Of a DNA stretch of 64,000 bases, positions 45,352 through 57,400 are shown piece by piece; positions within the stretch are counted from its first letter, which is position 1, and every line of letters begins with the position of its first letter. A model generated the notes under the pieces. That model was given only the letters and a program-made list of their open reading frames with translations, searched no databases and had not been told where the DNA came from. Source of the stretch: Plazaster borealis (lineage: Eukaryota > Echinodermata > Asteroidea > Forcipulatida > Labidiasteridae); the NCBI GenBank assembly GCA_021014325.1, contig JAJGQC010000311.1, positions 62,001 through 126,000 of the forward strand, written 5' to 3'. The translations under genes were made by a program, and so were the position numbers.

Positions 45352-45729
45352 GTTGATACTTCACAATGCACTCTGGGGGAAAACAAAAATCAGTCCCATC
45401 CTGATCTGTTTGTTTCTTGACTTTTAAAGTGTCCACATAATATACAAACAAATGTAATTCAATAAAAGTACGGGAAAACAACCTCCGCATTGTAATTTAT
45501 TTTGTGTTGAAAATCAAGAAGACCTGCCTCTTTTATTGCTTTTATATAGTACATCGTCAAAGTTCAGAACTTGTTTGTAGTCTTGTATGTAGATGTATTG
45601 AACCCATCCAACTATCTTGTGAACAAATATAAAAATTATCCTAACAAGGAACTGCAACAGTCCTGTAGATTTTAAAACAAGCCCAAATGATTCTGTGACA
45701 TTTCCATTGGTACTCCAATATCTATCAAC

Positions 45730-45775
45730 ATGATTTTGGCCACGGGATGTTTAAACATCCCGTGGCCAAAATCAT
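45730..45775. repeat. Perfect 46-bp palindrome, no loop
   Basis: ATGATTTTGGCCACGGGATG followed by TTTAAA and the complementary arm, centred at 45752/45753. Neighbouring sequence is not repeated. Confidence 0.9.
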
Positions 45776-46085
45776 TGAGGGTTAGCTAAAGATTTTGCCT
45801 GGTTTCATAGAAGGTCCACCTCAGTCTAGTGTCTTGTCCCTAATGTACATTTAGCCAACATGCCAGCAAAAATGGACTTGCGCTGTAAAAGCTTGGCATG
45901 ACATCTGAATAGAGATTTCCTTTTCAATTTTTCAGTTTTCCAGAAACATTGAAACCAAATCTCTAAAAACATTTCCTCGTGATTGGTTCGTAGGTATCTG
46001 AGACCACTCTTATTGAGGATTCTTACAAGAAAGAGTTGAAAACGAATACTGTGAATGCATTACAAGTAGAACATGATGATATGGA

Positions 46086-46172
46086 TTAGGCCTGGGCGAC
46101 TAGTGTCAAAGGTCACCACTATTTGAAGCGCGACTAGTCGGGTAATAAATTTCACTAGTTGCCCAGGCCTAA
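46086..46172. mobile_element. 87-bp MITE (TIR TTAGGCCTGGGCGACTAGT, TSD TATGGA)
   Basis: TTAGGCCTGGGCGACTAGT at the left is opposed by ACTAGTTGCCCAGGCCTAA at the right, and TATGGA flanks both ends (46080-46085, 46173-46178). Very short, so it is a hairpin-like non-autonomous element. Superfamily unknown. Confidence 0.75.
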
Positions 46173-46702
46173 TATGGAGAACTAAAACACAATTCCACCA
46201 CCTCTGTCATGATCCCTGTGTGCAGTAGTGATAACTAATGCTGATTCTCAAAGTAGCCAAACAGGAATCTGACTATTTTGAGCTTCGACACTGACATGAA
46301 TGGGAGAAATTCAAAATGGCTGCACCTCTGTCCTGGCCCCTGCGTGCAGGAGTAATAATAGGTGCTGTTTCTCAATATATCCAGAAAGGAATCTGACTAT
46401 CTTGAGCATCCACACTCGGTTTGGCTACACTGACTTGAATGGTTTAAATGGCTGCTCTATGATAAAGATAGATTGAGTGCAATATACCGTGCGCATATTC
46501 AAACATGTGGACATGTTACAGTTCTGGAATTTCATCTGTGAGAGGGCAAGGCCATTTTAATGTTGTACGGTGCACTTCGATTGGGGCACCAAGGCCAAGA
46601 CCAGGGCAACAGAGGAAATGGCCTTCATGGCTTCCGTGTAATACCAGGCCTGATGTTAAAGTACGCAATCTTGTTTCCTTTCACATGGAAAACTCAGTAA
46701 CA

Positions 46703-47200
46703 AGGTTTCCGGAAGGGTTCCCAGAAGGGTTTAAAGAAGGGTTCCCAAAAGGGTTTCTAGAAGGGTTTCCCAAAAGGGCTCCCAGAAGGACTCCAAGAAA
46801 GGTTTCAAAAGGATTTCTAGAAGGGTTCCCAAAAGGGTTCTCACAAGGGTTCCTAGAAGGGTTTCTTGAATGATTCCCAAAAGGGTTCCCAGAAAGACTT
46901 CCAAAAGGATTCTCACAAGGGTTCCCAGAAGGGTTTCTAGAAGGGTTTCCAAAAGGGTTCCCAGAAGGACTTCCAAAAGGATTCTCACAAGGGTTCCCAG
47001 AAGGGTTTCTAGAAGGGTTTCCAAAAGGGTTCTCACAAGGGTTCTCACAAGGGTTCCCAGAAGGGTTTCTTGAAGGGTTTCCAAAAGGGTTCCCAGAAGG
47101 ACTTCCAAAAGGATTCTCACAAGGGTTCCCAAAAGGGTTTCTTGAAGGATTCCCAAAGGGTTCCCATAAGGGTTCCCAAAAGGGTTCCCAAAAGGTTCCC
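46703..47200. repeat. 12-bp minisatellite (GGGTTCCCAGAA), about 40 units
   Basis: GGGTTCCCAGAA, GGGTTTCTAGAA, GGGTTTCCAAAA, GGATTCTCACAA and similar 12-mers alternate. A 72-bp higher-order order is visible around 46931-47110. Because 12 is divisible by 3, frames stay open on both strands (EGFPKGF- or GNPSRNPF-like), with no sign of a real gene. Confidence 0.9.
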
Positions 47201-47992
47201 AGAAGTTTGAATATGCACAAGATCTTGATATTTGCCATCTTTACGGGAAACTTTGGTTTCAGATTTGAGCTGCACCAAACTTTTCTATGCAGCCAAGTGG
47301 TTCACCGACCAATCAAGCAAGAGTTTGATAAAACTCCAGCAAGCTGCATGTGGTATTACGCATAACGCACAGTTGTGCGTTCAACAAAATGATTGATTTC
47401 TCCATAAAGATGGTCGACTTGACACTGTGTGACGTCAAGTGGGAACTATCTATACTGGTGTGTGTGTGTGTGTAGTGTAGAATCAGTAAGTGTTGTTAAC
47501 ACTGCATGGAGCATTATGAACGCCAACACGCTTCAGCAATTGAATCCCTCATGCTATCCCACAAAATTCTTTTTCCCTCCAACCCCCCCCCCCACCCCAG
47601 CATCATCATCTGCCTTTCTTCTTCGTTGAGTAAATAGAGAGGAAGGAATCTCTGCTTCCGGATGCCAGATGTGTCTGTTGACGAATAAATAAAAACAACA
47701 TAAATATACAGCCTTTCTTTTGTTGTTACTACACCACTGTTTCAAATAGTATGTTTTTTATATTATGGTGAACTATTTTTTAGGGTGAACACAATCCCTT
47801 TCAAATGGTCTGAACCATCAGATATCGACCCTTTAGCCCCCCAAAAAAATTCCAACCCCTCAAGCCGTCTAGAAAACATGATTGATTTCAGCCAGCTTTT
47901 TAACCCATGGCTAAGAGATTTTCTGTACAACTTCTTAGAAGGGTGGTCATTGGTGGAATTTTTTGTAGTAAAAGAATCAAATTTGACAGCTA

Positions 47993-48170
47993 AAGCCTGG
48001 TTCATACTTCCTGCGAATGCGAATGCGAAGCAAATTTTGACGTCACAGCTCTGCTTTTGGCTGCAAATGTTTTGAAGGAGTTGAGCTCAGCTCAACTGTT
48101 GCAAAGATTTCGTTGCGAATTTGCGACGTCAAAATTTGATTTGCATTCGCAGGAAGTATGAACCGGGCTT
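47993..48170. mobile_element. MITE with TIR AAGCCTGGTTCATACTTCCT
   Basis: AAGCCTGGTTCATACTTCCT at the left and AGGAAGTATGAACCGGGCTT at the right enclose GCGAATGCGAA tracts and two TGACGTC(A) motifs. A half-copy lies at 57366-57447. It lies downstream of the last RPTOR exon found. Confidence 0.75.
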
Positions 48171-48294
48171 CAATGAGGTTTTGGGAAAATACTGAAAATC
48201 AGGAAAATTCCTGAGAAATCACATGCCTGCAAATTACAAAAATTGCAGTGTTGCCAATTACATTTTGTTAAGAATATTTATCACTAGAGCTCAC

Positions 48295-48424
48295 CTTAAG
48301 TGGATGAAAAGCAAGGCAACTGACTGGGCCGATCCTTTGACCTATGAACCCTTCATAGTACTTGATATTGCTGAGTGTGTCACTGGACATGTTAAAGACA
48401 CTGATGAGTTGATTGGCCGAGCCA
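48295..48424 (-). CDS. RPTOR: RPTOR exon, WD40 [21 protein letters not shown]
   Basis: Encodes [20 protein letters not shown] then [20 protein letters not shown] to the AAG|GTGAGC donor. In vertebrates roughly 25 residues follow (WPHLAVGSND...), so the terminal exon should lie at lower coordinates; it was not recognised. Confidence 0.95.
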
Positions 48425-51400
48425 CTGTGGAAAGTGAATTGGTTGATTTTCTTAGATGGGGGCGTACGTATGAGATTTGTACAGGAAACTATTGAATTCT
48501 CATGCATTGTATGTCCACAGTATATAGAGAATGTAACCTTTGTTTACAAAAGAGATTGATCTTGTACATTCCAGGGCCTTTCTGGCAGGCAAGATACTAC
48601 ACTGGTCATATGGAAAATTTATTCTTAATTTATTCTAAGGTAAACAAAAACACCTAAAAATTTTATCGGGACTTAGGAGATGATGTGATGCAGTTTTTGT
48701 TGCCTACCATGCAAATATATAAGCCTGTGGATGAACGGCCATTGCAGTCAGTGTGTTTAAGCTGGGCTGGATCAGTTTGACCGACTCTGAGAATCGGTGA
48801 CCCCAGAAGTGAACATCGCCGTTTACACTGTTGGTTAGAAAACAGCAACAGAAGGCAAAATAAGTATTCCTGTGTACATAAGCACTTATACCAGAAATAG
48901 AAGCAATAACTACCAGTCTCTAAGACAAACGATACATATTTCACTAATATTTGCGCAAGTATGTCCAAGTTTTATGTTTACTTGTGTGTACTGACTATAC
49001 TACTAGTGCAGTTTGGCGCGTCGATGCTGCAGTGATCGTTTAAGTGGAGGAATGTTTGTCTGACAGCAGGGTATTTTGAGCAAAAGTGACGTCATTACTG
49101 CAAAGTGCTTTTCACACAATTAAAACAAAATATGGTACCGGTATAAATACAATTTTAAAAGGTTGATCTTTAACAACAATACAGGTAAAATTTAGTTGAT
49201 AAGAGCATGGCTCGAATTTGGGTGAAAAATCCACAAGACCGTAGGGCTTGTAAGCTCAGTATTTTTACAGGCCAAAATTCTTTTTACAAAACCAGAAAAG
49301 ACTTTACCGGTACTAACCTGCTTTTATTTGTACCAAGCACTAAGAGAAAATTTATCTCATTTGTTTAATGGGCAAGTACACTTTGATACTTTTCAAAGTG
49401 GCTGCCATTGCTTGTCTTTCTACCTATATTTTGTTTGAAGAACAAATCTGCGATGGTCCTATAGCCGAATATCTTTCTCATGACATAATATAATAATAAT
49501 AACTAGTTCTTATATAGCGCATTTTACAATAATGTATCAATGTGCTTCACATTAGTGCCCTGGTCATTGGGCAAATAACATTCCTTTAATCTTTCTCAGC
49601 TCCCTGGGAGTATACAGCCCCGAGCTGCCGTGGCGCTCCAAAGGCTTTTCAAACACAATATCAACCTCTATCCTCGCAGGTGAGCCAAAATAGGCACAAT
49701 CCCCCAAAAAAACACCCCAAAACCAAAACAACAACAATATATTTCCCTATCTGCCCCACTACAGCACACAGTTTCTAGAAGAAGACACAAGTCTAACAAA
49801 GAAATTCCTTTTATTAACAATGTTTTCTACAAGAATAAAATGATTTTTGTTTGTAAGATGGAAAGAGAAAGACCAACAACCAAGGACAGTTGAGAGTCCC
49901 GTAATTATCTCTGTACCACTATTTACTGTCTGTGCCGTACACATAGCTAAGATAGGCGAGTCATCCATATCTTAAACCAAATTCTAGCACAATTCAAAAA
50001 ATAATTATGGTTCCTACTTTTTACATTGTTTAAAACATGACATTCTACTTGGTTAGCAGTCTACATAACGCGAACACTGTTTTTACTAATGAAAAACCCA
50101 ACAATTTCAACAGGAGAGAACTAGGAAATAAAAGAGTGGGCGACGAGTTCTTAAATGGCCGTTTAAAACCTGAAGGGTTGTGGCCGTGAAATAAAGGACT
50201 GAACTGAATGGGAGGTCTTTTACCGCACGTCCATGACCATGCAAGGTTTTAAACGGCTGTTTAAGACTGAGTCACCACTCTCTTATTCCCATTCATAAAT
50301 ACCTTTCTGTTAAAAACATCCAAAATCATTGAGAACAATTCTAACAGTTTAGCCTCAGCTTACCTTGACTCTGCAATGAATTTCTATGCATTTGTCAAGT
50401 GTAAGTAGCTCAGTTTTGAACAGGCACACTCAAGTTTCAAACTTGCACAAGCCAAACATGCGACCTACCAACTTAAATTGGGCCATGAAATTTGCACGCT
50501 CCGCACAATCATCTGATAGCGCCCTCTTTGACTCAATGACGTCAGGTCGTGTTAAAACAGACCGTGACTGTGTTTACATCGCGCGTTTAATCATGGCTCT
50601 GTGAGCTCTTCTCGACCAATCAGAATGGATAAACTGTCGCAGGTATTTATGAGTGAAGGTTCAAACGCCCTTTTGTAGCAGCATTAACTGATGCCAATCT
50701 ACACAACCTGTGCAGTTAAATGGTTTCACTCACTGGAAAATGTTCCCTGGAGTGAGAATGTCAAAGATTGTTATTTACCTTGCGCTAATGATCTTGCCAT
50801 CCCCTGATCCTTTCTGGAGGTGAACGTTCACCACCCAGCTATTGTGCTCTCTTAATGTCAACACTCGACTGGAAAAAATAAATAAATACAAACAAAGATA
50901 AAACAAACAAGGCTTTCTGAGGTGGTGCCACTTAAGTTACAACAATGAGATTTAACCCTCCTACTGTCAGACCTTTCAGTATCACTGTATGGATTTGAAT
51001 GATAGATGCACTATGCCAGCCTGCATACAACATGCACGTCACCTGAATTCTGGCGATATTGGCGTGTTGACACAACATCTGGCGTCAACTGGTTAATATG
51101 GTGTCAAGAGTACATTGTATACCTATTTCCTTTTAATTTACCTGTCTGTTGGGGCCAGCCTCCTGTCATACAGCCTGACACTGCAGTCTCCGAGCCCAGC
51201 TATGAGTAGAGATCTACCTACATTGTCACAAGCCAGGCTAGTTACACAGCTATCTGCACCTGTTGGGATATCCTGAAAATTCAAGAAAAGTGATATTAGA
51301 ATTAGTCCCTCGAGTTGGTACCGGCAAGAGTGGCTGGCTCTTGGACTAGTGTGCACCGCCTGAAACTGTAATTTTATGTGCGGAGTCCCATTAAAAAATG

Positions 51401-54400
51401 TGGTGTTTCAAAAGAAAAAGGTGAAAATCTGCCGAGACGCTGAGGTCTCTCATGCCTGTATAATAATTTTAAAAATTGAGTGTGTACCGGTACTAACCTG
51501 TAGTCTGATTTCTCTCTGAGTATCCCATACCCTGATAATACGAACATCTCCTGATGCTAAGAGCATGCCAGACTCCTGCTCCCAGTCTAAGACAAGACCA
51601 GATCCTGAAATAATATACACACATTTTATTTATTTATTTAACCTCAAACTGGGTGGCCCTCTCAGTGGCAACCACTGGTGTTCCGTGGGTCTCACCATGT
51701 TTACAATGAAAGCAATGAACTCAAACAATGACAGGGTACATGCACAAAAATGGTATTTAAGATTGTTTTTTACTTCAACTAGACGACGACCCACTCAGTG
51801 GCGACGACCCACTCAGTGGCGACGACGCACTCAGTTGGTCTCAGCATGTGTGCATTGAAAACATAAAATGACAAGGTACATGCGCAAATACAGTATTTAA
51901 GAAAATATTTTACGTCAACTGGGAGACTTACTCAGTGGCAACCACTGGTGTTCCGTGGGTCCCAGCATGTGTACAAAGAAAACCATGAAAACATTATAAA
52001 ATGATAAGGTTTTTTTTTCTTTTTCCGGCACAATATTACAAAAAGAAATATAAAGAAAAACTAGAGATTTAGTGTTTGTTGGAACAAACACTAGGTGTTC
52101 GGATTTCATTGGGGTCAGTGTTGTGTCAATGTGTGAACTATTTTTTTTATTCGATGAAAAGATTGTTGCTAGCTTTTGAAATTTCAATGTGTAAATCAAT
52201 TACGTGTATATACATTTAGTTTACACGGAAATAATGCTAACGTTCCTGCTTAAGACTGCATTGAGCTCTAGTACGTGTATTAATTGAATATCTGTGACAC
52301 TTTTCAAGTAAATATTCATAAACTGTACTGATAGTTAGTATACAAGACGCTTACTGACAAATAAAAACTCTTAATATATATTTCTTTTACTTCCGGTTGG
52401 ACAATTTATATTGTGCTCTCTCAAGGACCAGCCTGATCTAGGCGCATACAGTACAAAATATCAGCGTAAGGAAATTACGCAAGAAAAGCTTGTGGAAAGT
52501 GCACAAACTGTTTTTGAAGTGAACAACTTACAAACGAAACCTTCTTAGGAAAACCTTCATCGAAGAGTTTCTAAATATGCAAGTGATAATACAGAGTTGA
52601 TGGAAAACATTAATCAATCTGACAAGACACAGCAATCATACCCGTCTCCAATTGCCCAATTTTACCTCTTCGGTCGACGATCATACTAAATGTTCCTTAG
52701 TATTCAAAACATAAGCAACGACACCACTTGATGATTAACGGTAAACTTTATAACAACTGTGCATTAAAGGTATCGTACACGCTTGGTAATGACTCAAAAC
52801 AAATATTAGCATAAAACTTACTTGGTAATGAGCAATGGAGAGCTGTTGATAGTATAACACATTGTAGGAAACGACTCCCTCTGAAGTAACGTAGTTTTCG
52901 AGAAAGAGGTAATTTCTCACTAAAATAATAAAAACTTCTTGCGAGAAGTTTTTATTCCTAATCTGAAAGCATACAAATTTGTACAACAAGGGTGTTTTTT
53001 CTTTCATCATTTTCTTGCAACTTCGATGACCAATTGAGCCCAAATTTGCACAGGGTTGTTATGTTATGCATATGTTGGGATACACCGAATGAGAACACTG
53101 GTCTTTGACAATTACCAACGTGTACAGTGCCTTTAAATGAAGAATCATTTTGAAAGGCAATGACGCTACCGCTTTATTCACCGTGTCGCACTGATAGACA
53201 CCGCCGTCAAATGACGATCTGAAACGCCCTTCACAAGCCGATGTCATGCCCCGTTTCTCGGTGTGTGATCAAAACATAACCAATGTTTGTTTTTGTCTGC
53301 TTGCAATTTCTCACATAATTAAAAGTCATACGAATCACTTAAGCAGGTGGCCATCTCAGTAAAACTACGTCTTCGATTCCATGTTCACCATTGAGCCATC
53401 AAAAAGGCGAATAGGGGAACAACTGGACGCTGAACATGGCACAGGTTGAGCGGAATTTAATTCTGCAGTGTTTTTGCGCTATTGATAAGCTACCGTTATA
53501 AGTGCGTTGAACTGCGACACGTCAAAACTTGCACGGAAATCATGCCACTACATCCAGCCTTCAGTGAAGGCGCACATCCGAGGGCTACTAACGAAATGTT
53601 CAACTTACATTTTGAGTCGGAGGTCAAGGTCAAACGGGGTCACTCTTTGTGTAGCGTTTGTTGAGTTTTGAAAGATCTGTCCGATGATACATAGATTGTT
53701 GAAATCCATTACATTGTTATCGAGTTATGATTTTTTGAAATATTAAACTTTGATTTACTGTAATTCGACACCTGATGACGTAATCATTACATCACAACAA
53801 CTTGATGGAGGTTTCATCAAGTTTCTAACATGGTGTAAATTTGAAGTTGATCAGATAAACAGAAGTTAAGAATTTTGCCAGGAAATGATTTTTTTGTTAG
53901 GAATTGCAGAAAGGCAAACTTTGACCTTCCTGTACGACCGGAAGTAAAGGTCAGGTGAATTTAGCGTTAACTTTTCAAATGTTGCCCATGTCTTGATCTA
54001 TCATATTTTTTAAATATGAATACCATAGCTGTAATATTCAGAGACATACATGCATTGGCCTGAGGACACTTTTTGAACTAAAATGGCTTGTAATTTGACA
54101 CCCGATGACATCATCATGACGTCATTACCTTCTGCTTGTTATGTTCTAACGTCACATTAAGTTTCAAGTTGATCAAAGGTTTGCAAGTATGGTTTTTTTT
54201 GCGACAAACGCCAAACAGAAGAAAAAGAAGAACTAAAAAAAAACAACCGAACAATAACAAAGAGTTGTTCGGGCTGAATGCCCGAACACCTAAAAAGATA
54301 ATTAATTATAAAAAAGATAGTATATACAATAACCTACAGTATATAAAAATAGAAAAAAGTTACAACAATCGCCTGTGAGTGGCAAGATGGAGCAGGTGAC

Positions 54401-57400
54401 CAGCACCTCTACAGAGCCATTCCACCACAGTTGAAGGGGAAGGGGTGGGAATTGGGGGAAGGGGAAGGGGAAAAGGGAGGGAAACTGAAAGAATGGGACA
54501 AAAAGAAAGGCTCTTAATACTGGCAGCTACGGTACATGCGTAAATACAGTATTTAAGATATTTTTGTTTACAATTACCAATAAATAAAACCCCCAAAAGG
54601 GCACTTATAGCTACCGCGTCAGTCAAACACAACGTGAGAAGGTACAACACATGCATTTAATAATCTGATGTCATGGGAAACTCTGTTAGCCCAGCCACAT
54701 TGACCCATATTCCCATGTAGCACAGCCAGAGACAAACAGCAAGTGATTTTTCTGGAGAGAGTAAAACCGGAGGGCCTTCAGAAAAGCCCTCGTGGCATAG
54801 GAGAGAACAAACACACAAACTCTTCTCACATATGGGAATCGAACCCGGGCCACTGTGCCGAGAGGCGAGCGCTTTATGCACTAGTCATCCATGCAACCCC
54901 ATCTTTTATGATTTGTTTTGTTGATGTATTTGACATACCTTTGACCGAGGGCAGCATGTCTGACAGGGCATGCCATGACGACACTAGCTCCACACCACTG
55001 TAATTATTATTGGGTAAATAGTTACGACATATCTGTACAGCACCATCATCTGAAAATACAAACACATACACACAAATGATCATCTTGTTATCAGCTTCAC
55101 TAGCTTGTTTCAGATTGACCTGGGCCCAATTTCATAGAGCTGCTTAAGCACAACAAATGTATGCTTACCATAATAAGGTTACCGGCCAAACTACCATGTC
55201 ACATGTACAACTTGTGACTGGTATCCTGCTCATTTCTGCTTAGCAGAAAATTTTTAAGCAATAATTTCGCACAACAAATGTATGCTTACCATAATAAGGT
55301 TACCGCCAAACTACCATGTCACATGTACAACTTGTGACTGGTATCCTGCTCATTTCTGCTTAGCAGAAAATTTTTAAGCAATAATTTCTGCTTAAGCACC
55401 TCCATGAAATGTGGCCCAGGGCCCTATATTGACAGTTGCTATGTCAAATGACTCAGGGCAAGCTTCTGCGTAATTAACGTAAGAGATGGCAAACACCTAT
55501 ACACAATTTTTGAATGAATGTGTTATCGCACATTGGTACCAGGGTTGGCTCATCTGGAGAATTTGATACAAAAGCTTGACCCGACCATTTGACATAGCAT
55601 CTGGCTCTATAGTAGGCCTACTCGACACCTGCGGTCTTCATCCCTCAATCTTCTGCATCAACCTTCCCCTCCTGCACGGACTTGTTCGTATGGTGGTAGA
55701 GCATTCAGCAATGTAGCTCCAACACTTTGGAACAGCCTGCCACCGATCATCAGGGAGTCGTCGACCATCGAACTGTTCAAGTCTCGCCTTAAGACTCATC
55801 TTTTCAAACAGTATTTTTGTATCGTTGTTATTAGTTTATTTTGTTTAATCCATTTGCTTGTATTTAGCGCTTTGAGACAGAGCCGATCTGCAACTGTTTA
55901 CGCTTTATAAATGTCTCTTTATTATTATTATTATTATTATTATTAAAGTCTGAAGAATTCAAATTTAAAGGCATCGTACACGTTTGGTAATTGTCAAAGA
56001 CCAGTGTTCTCATTTGGTGTATCCCAACATATGCATAAAATAACAAGCCTGTGAAAATTTGGGCTCAATTGGTCATCAACGTTGCAAGAAAATGATGAAA
56101 GAAAATACACCCTTGTTGTACAAATGTGTGTGCTTTCAGTTAGGAATAAAAACTTCTTGCAAAAAGTTTTTATTATTTTAGTGAGAAATTACCTCTTCCT
56201 AAAAAACTACGTTACTTCAGAGGGAGTCGTTTCTCACAATGTTTTATACTATCAACAGCTCTCTGTTGCTCATTACCAAGTCAGTTTTTATGCTAATATA
56301 TATTTTGAGTAATTACCAAACGTGTACAGTGCCTTTAAGCTGCAAGTTGTGAGTAAACCATTTGTTTCACGTTTCAAGCAAGAGTAATTTTTTTCTCTGC
56401 ATTTGTTGTTATTTATTGCGCAGTAGAGTATACCTGTATTTATATAGGTATTGCACAATATAAATGTCCATTATTCAGGGATGAGATTTGACAGTTGTGA
56501 AAATTAATGAAAAGTAATTTGCTGGCCTGGGTTTACCACTCATTCTACACCCAGAAACACCCAGATGTTTACAATTCAGGACATTTACAGACTCATGGGT
56601 TCAGGGGTGAAAATGGATGAATGTGAACATTCCTGAAAAATGGCTTGCGGGCCAGGGTTCACCACTTATTCTACAACCAGAAACTCACAGATGTTTACAA
56701 TTCAGGAGGTTTACAGACTCTGTGCATCACCAGAAATACAAAACTACAGGTTTGGACATAATGTGGACAATTCATGACAGCTTTTACTTCTTTCAAGAAG
56801 CCTTAAGGTTTGAGAAAATCCTGAAATCAGGAAAAAAAACCTGAGAAATCGCATGCCTGATTATTATTAATAAGCAAGTCATTGAACCAGACATTACTTT
56901 AATCTAACTCACAAATGCCTTATTCAGGTATGATTTTTGGTCCTTGGAAAAAGTAGTAACGTCGAGTACAAGGGCTGACCTACATGTACACATGGTGTAA
57001 GGTTTAATAGACTTTTCAGGTTATTTAATCACAATTTTTCTGATTTTTCCAAGAGCAAAAAAAAAAATGGAAATCAGACTGAAGTAGGAAGAACATCATG
57101 CCTGCTTATTACAGACCTATCTGCAGTTCAGTGTTTAGCCGCTAGCAAGGTACCATGGAATCAGATACTCACCACTACCAGTCATGAGGAGTGAGATGTC
57201 GTGAGAGTTGAGTATATCCATTGACGTTAATTTGGTGTCTTTATGGTTGAGATGTGAGAACGTATTTACTTGCTCTCCATTCTCCCAGTTCCACACACTA
57301 TCGAGAAACAATTCAATCAGGCCGTTAATAAATATTGTTTGCATTTATACCACAGATGTCAACAATTTGCAATGAACAATTCGCAGCGAAAACAGAGTTG

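Noticed and set aside
46681..47238. 185- and 141-codon frames on the minus strand
   Set aside because: Both are readings of the 12-bp minisatellite, and the opposite strand is open as well.
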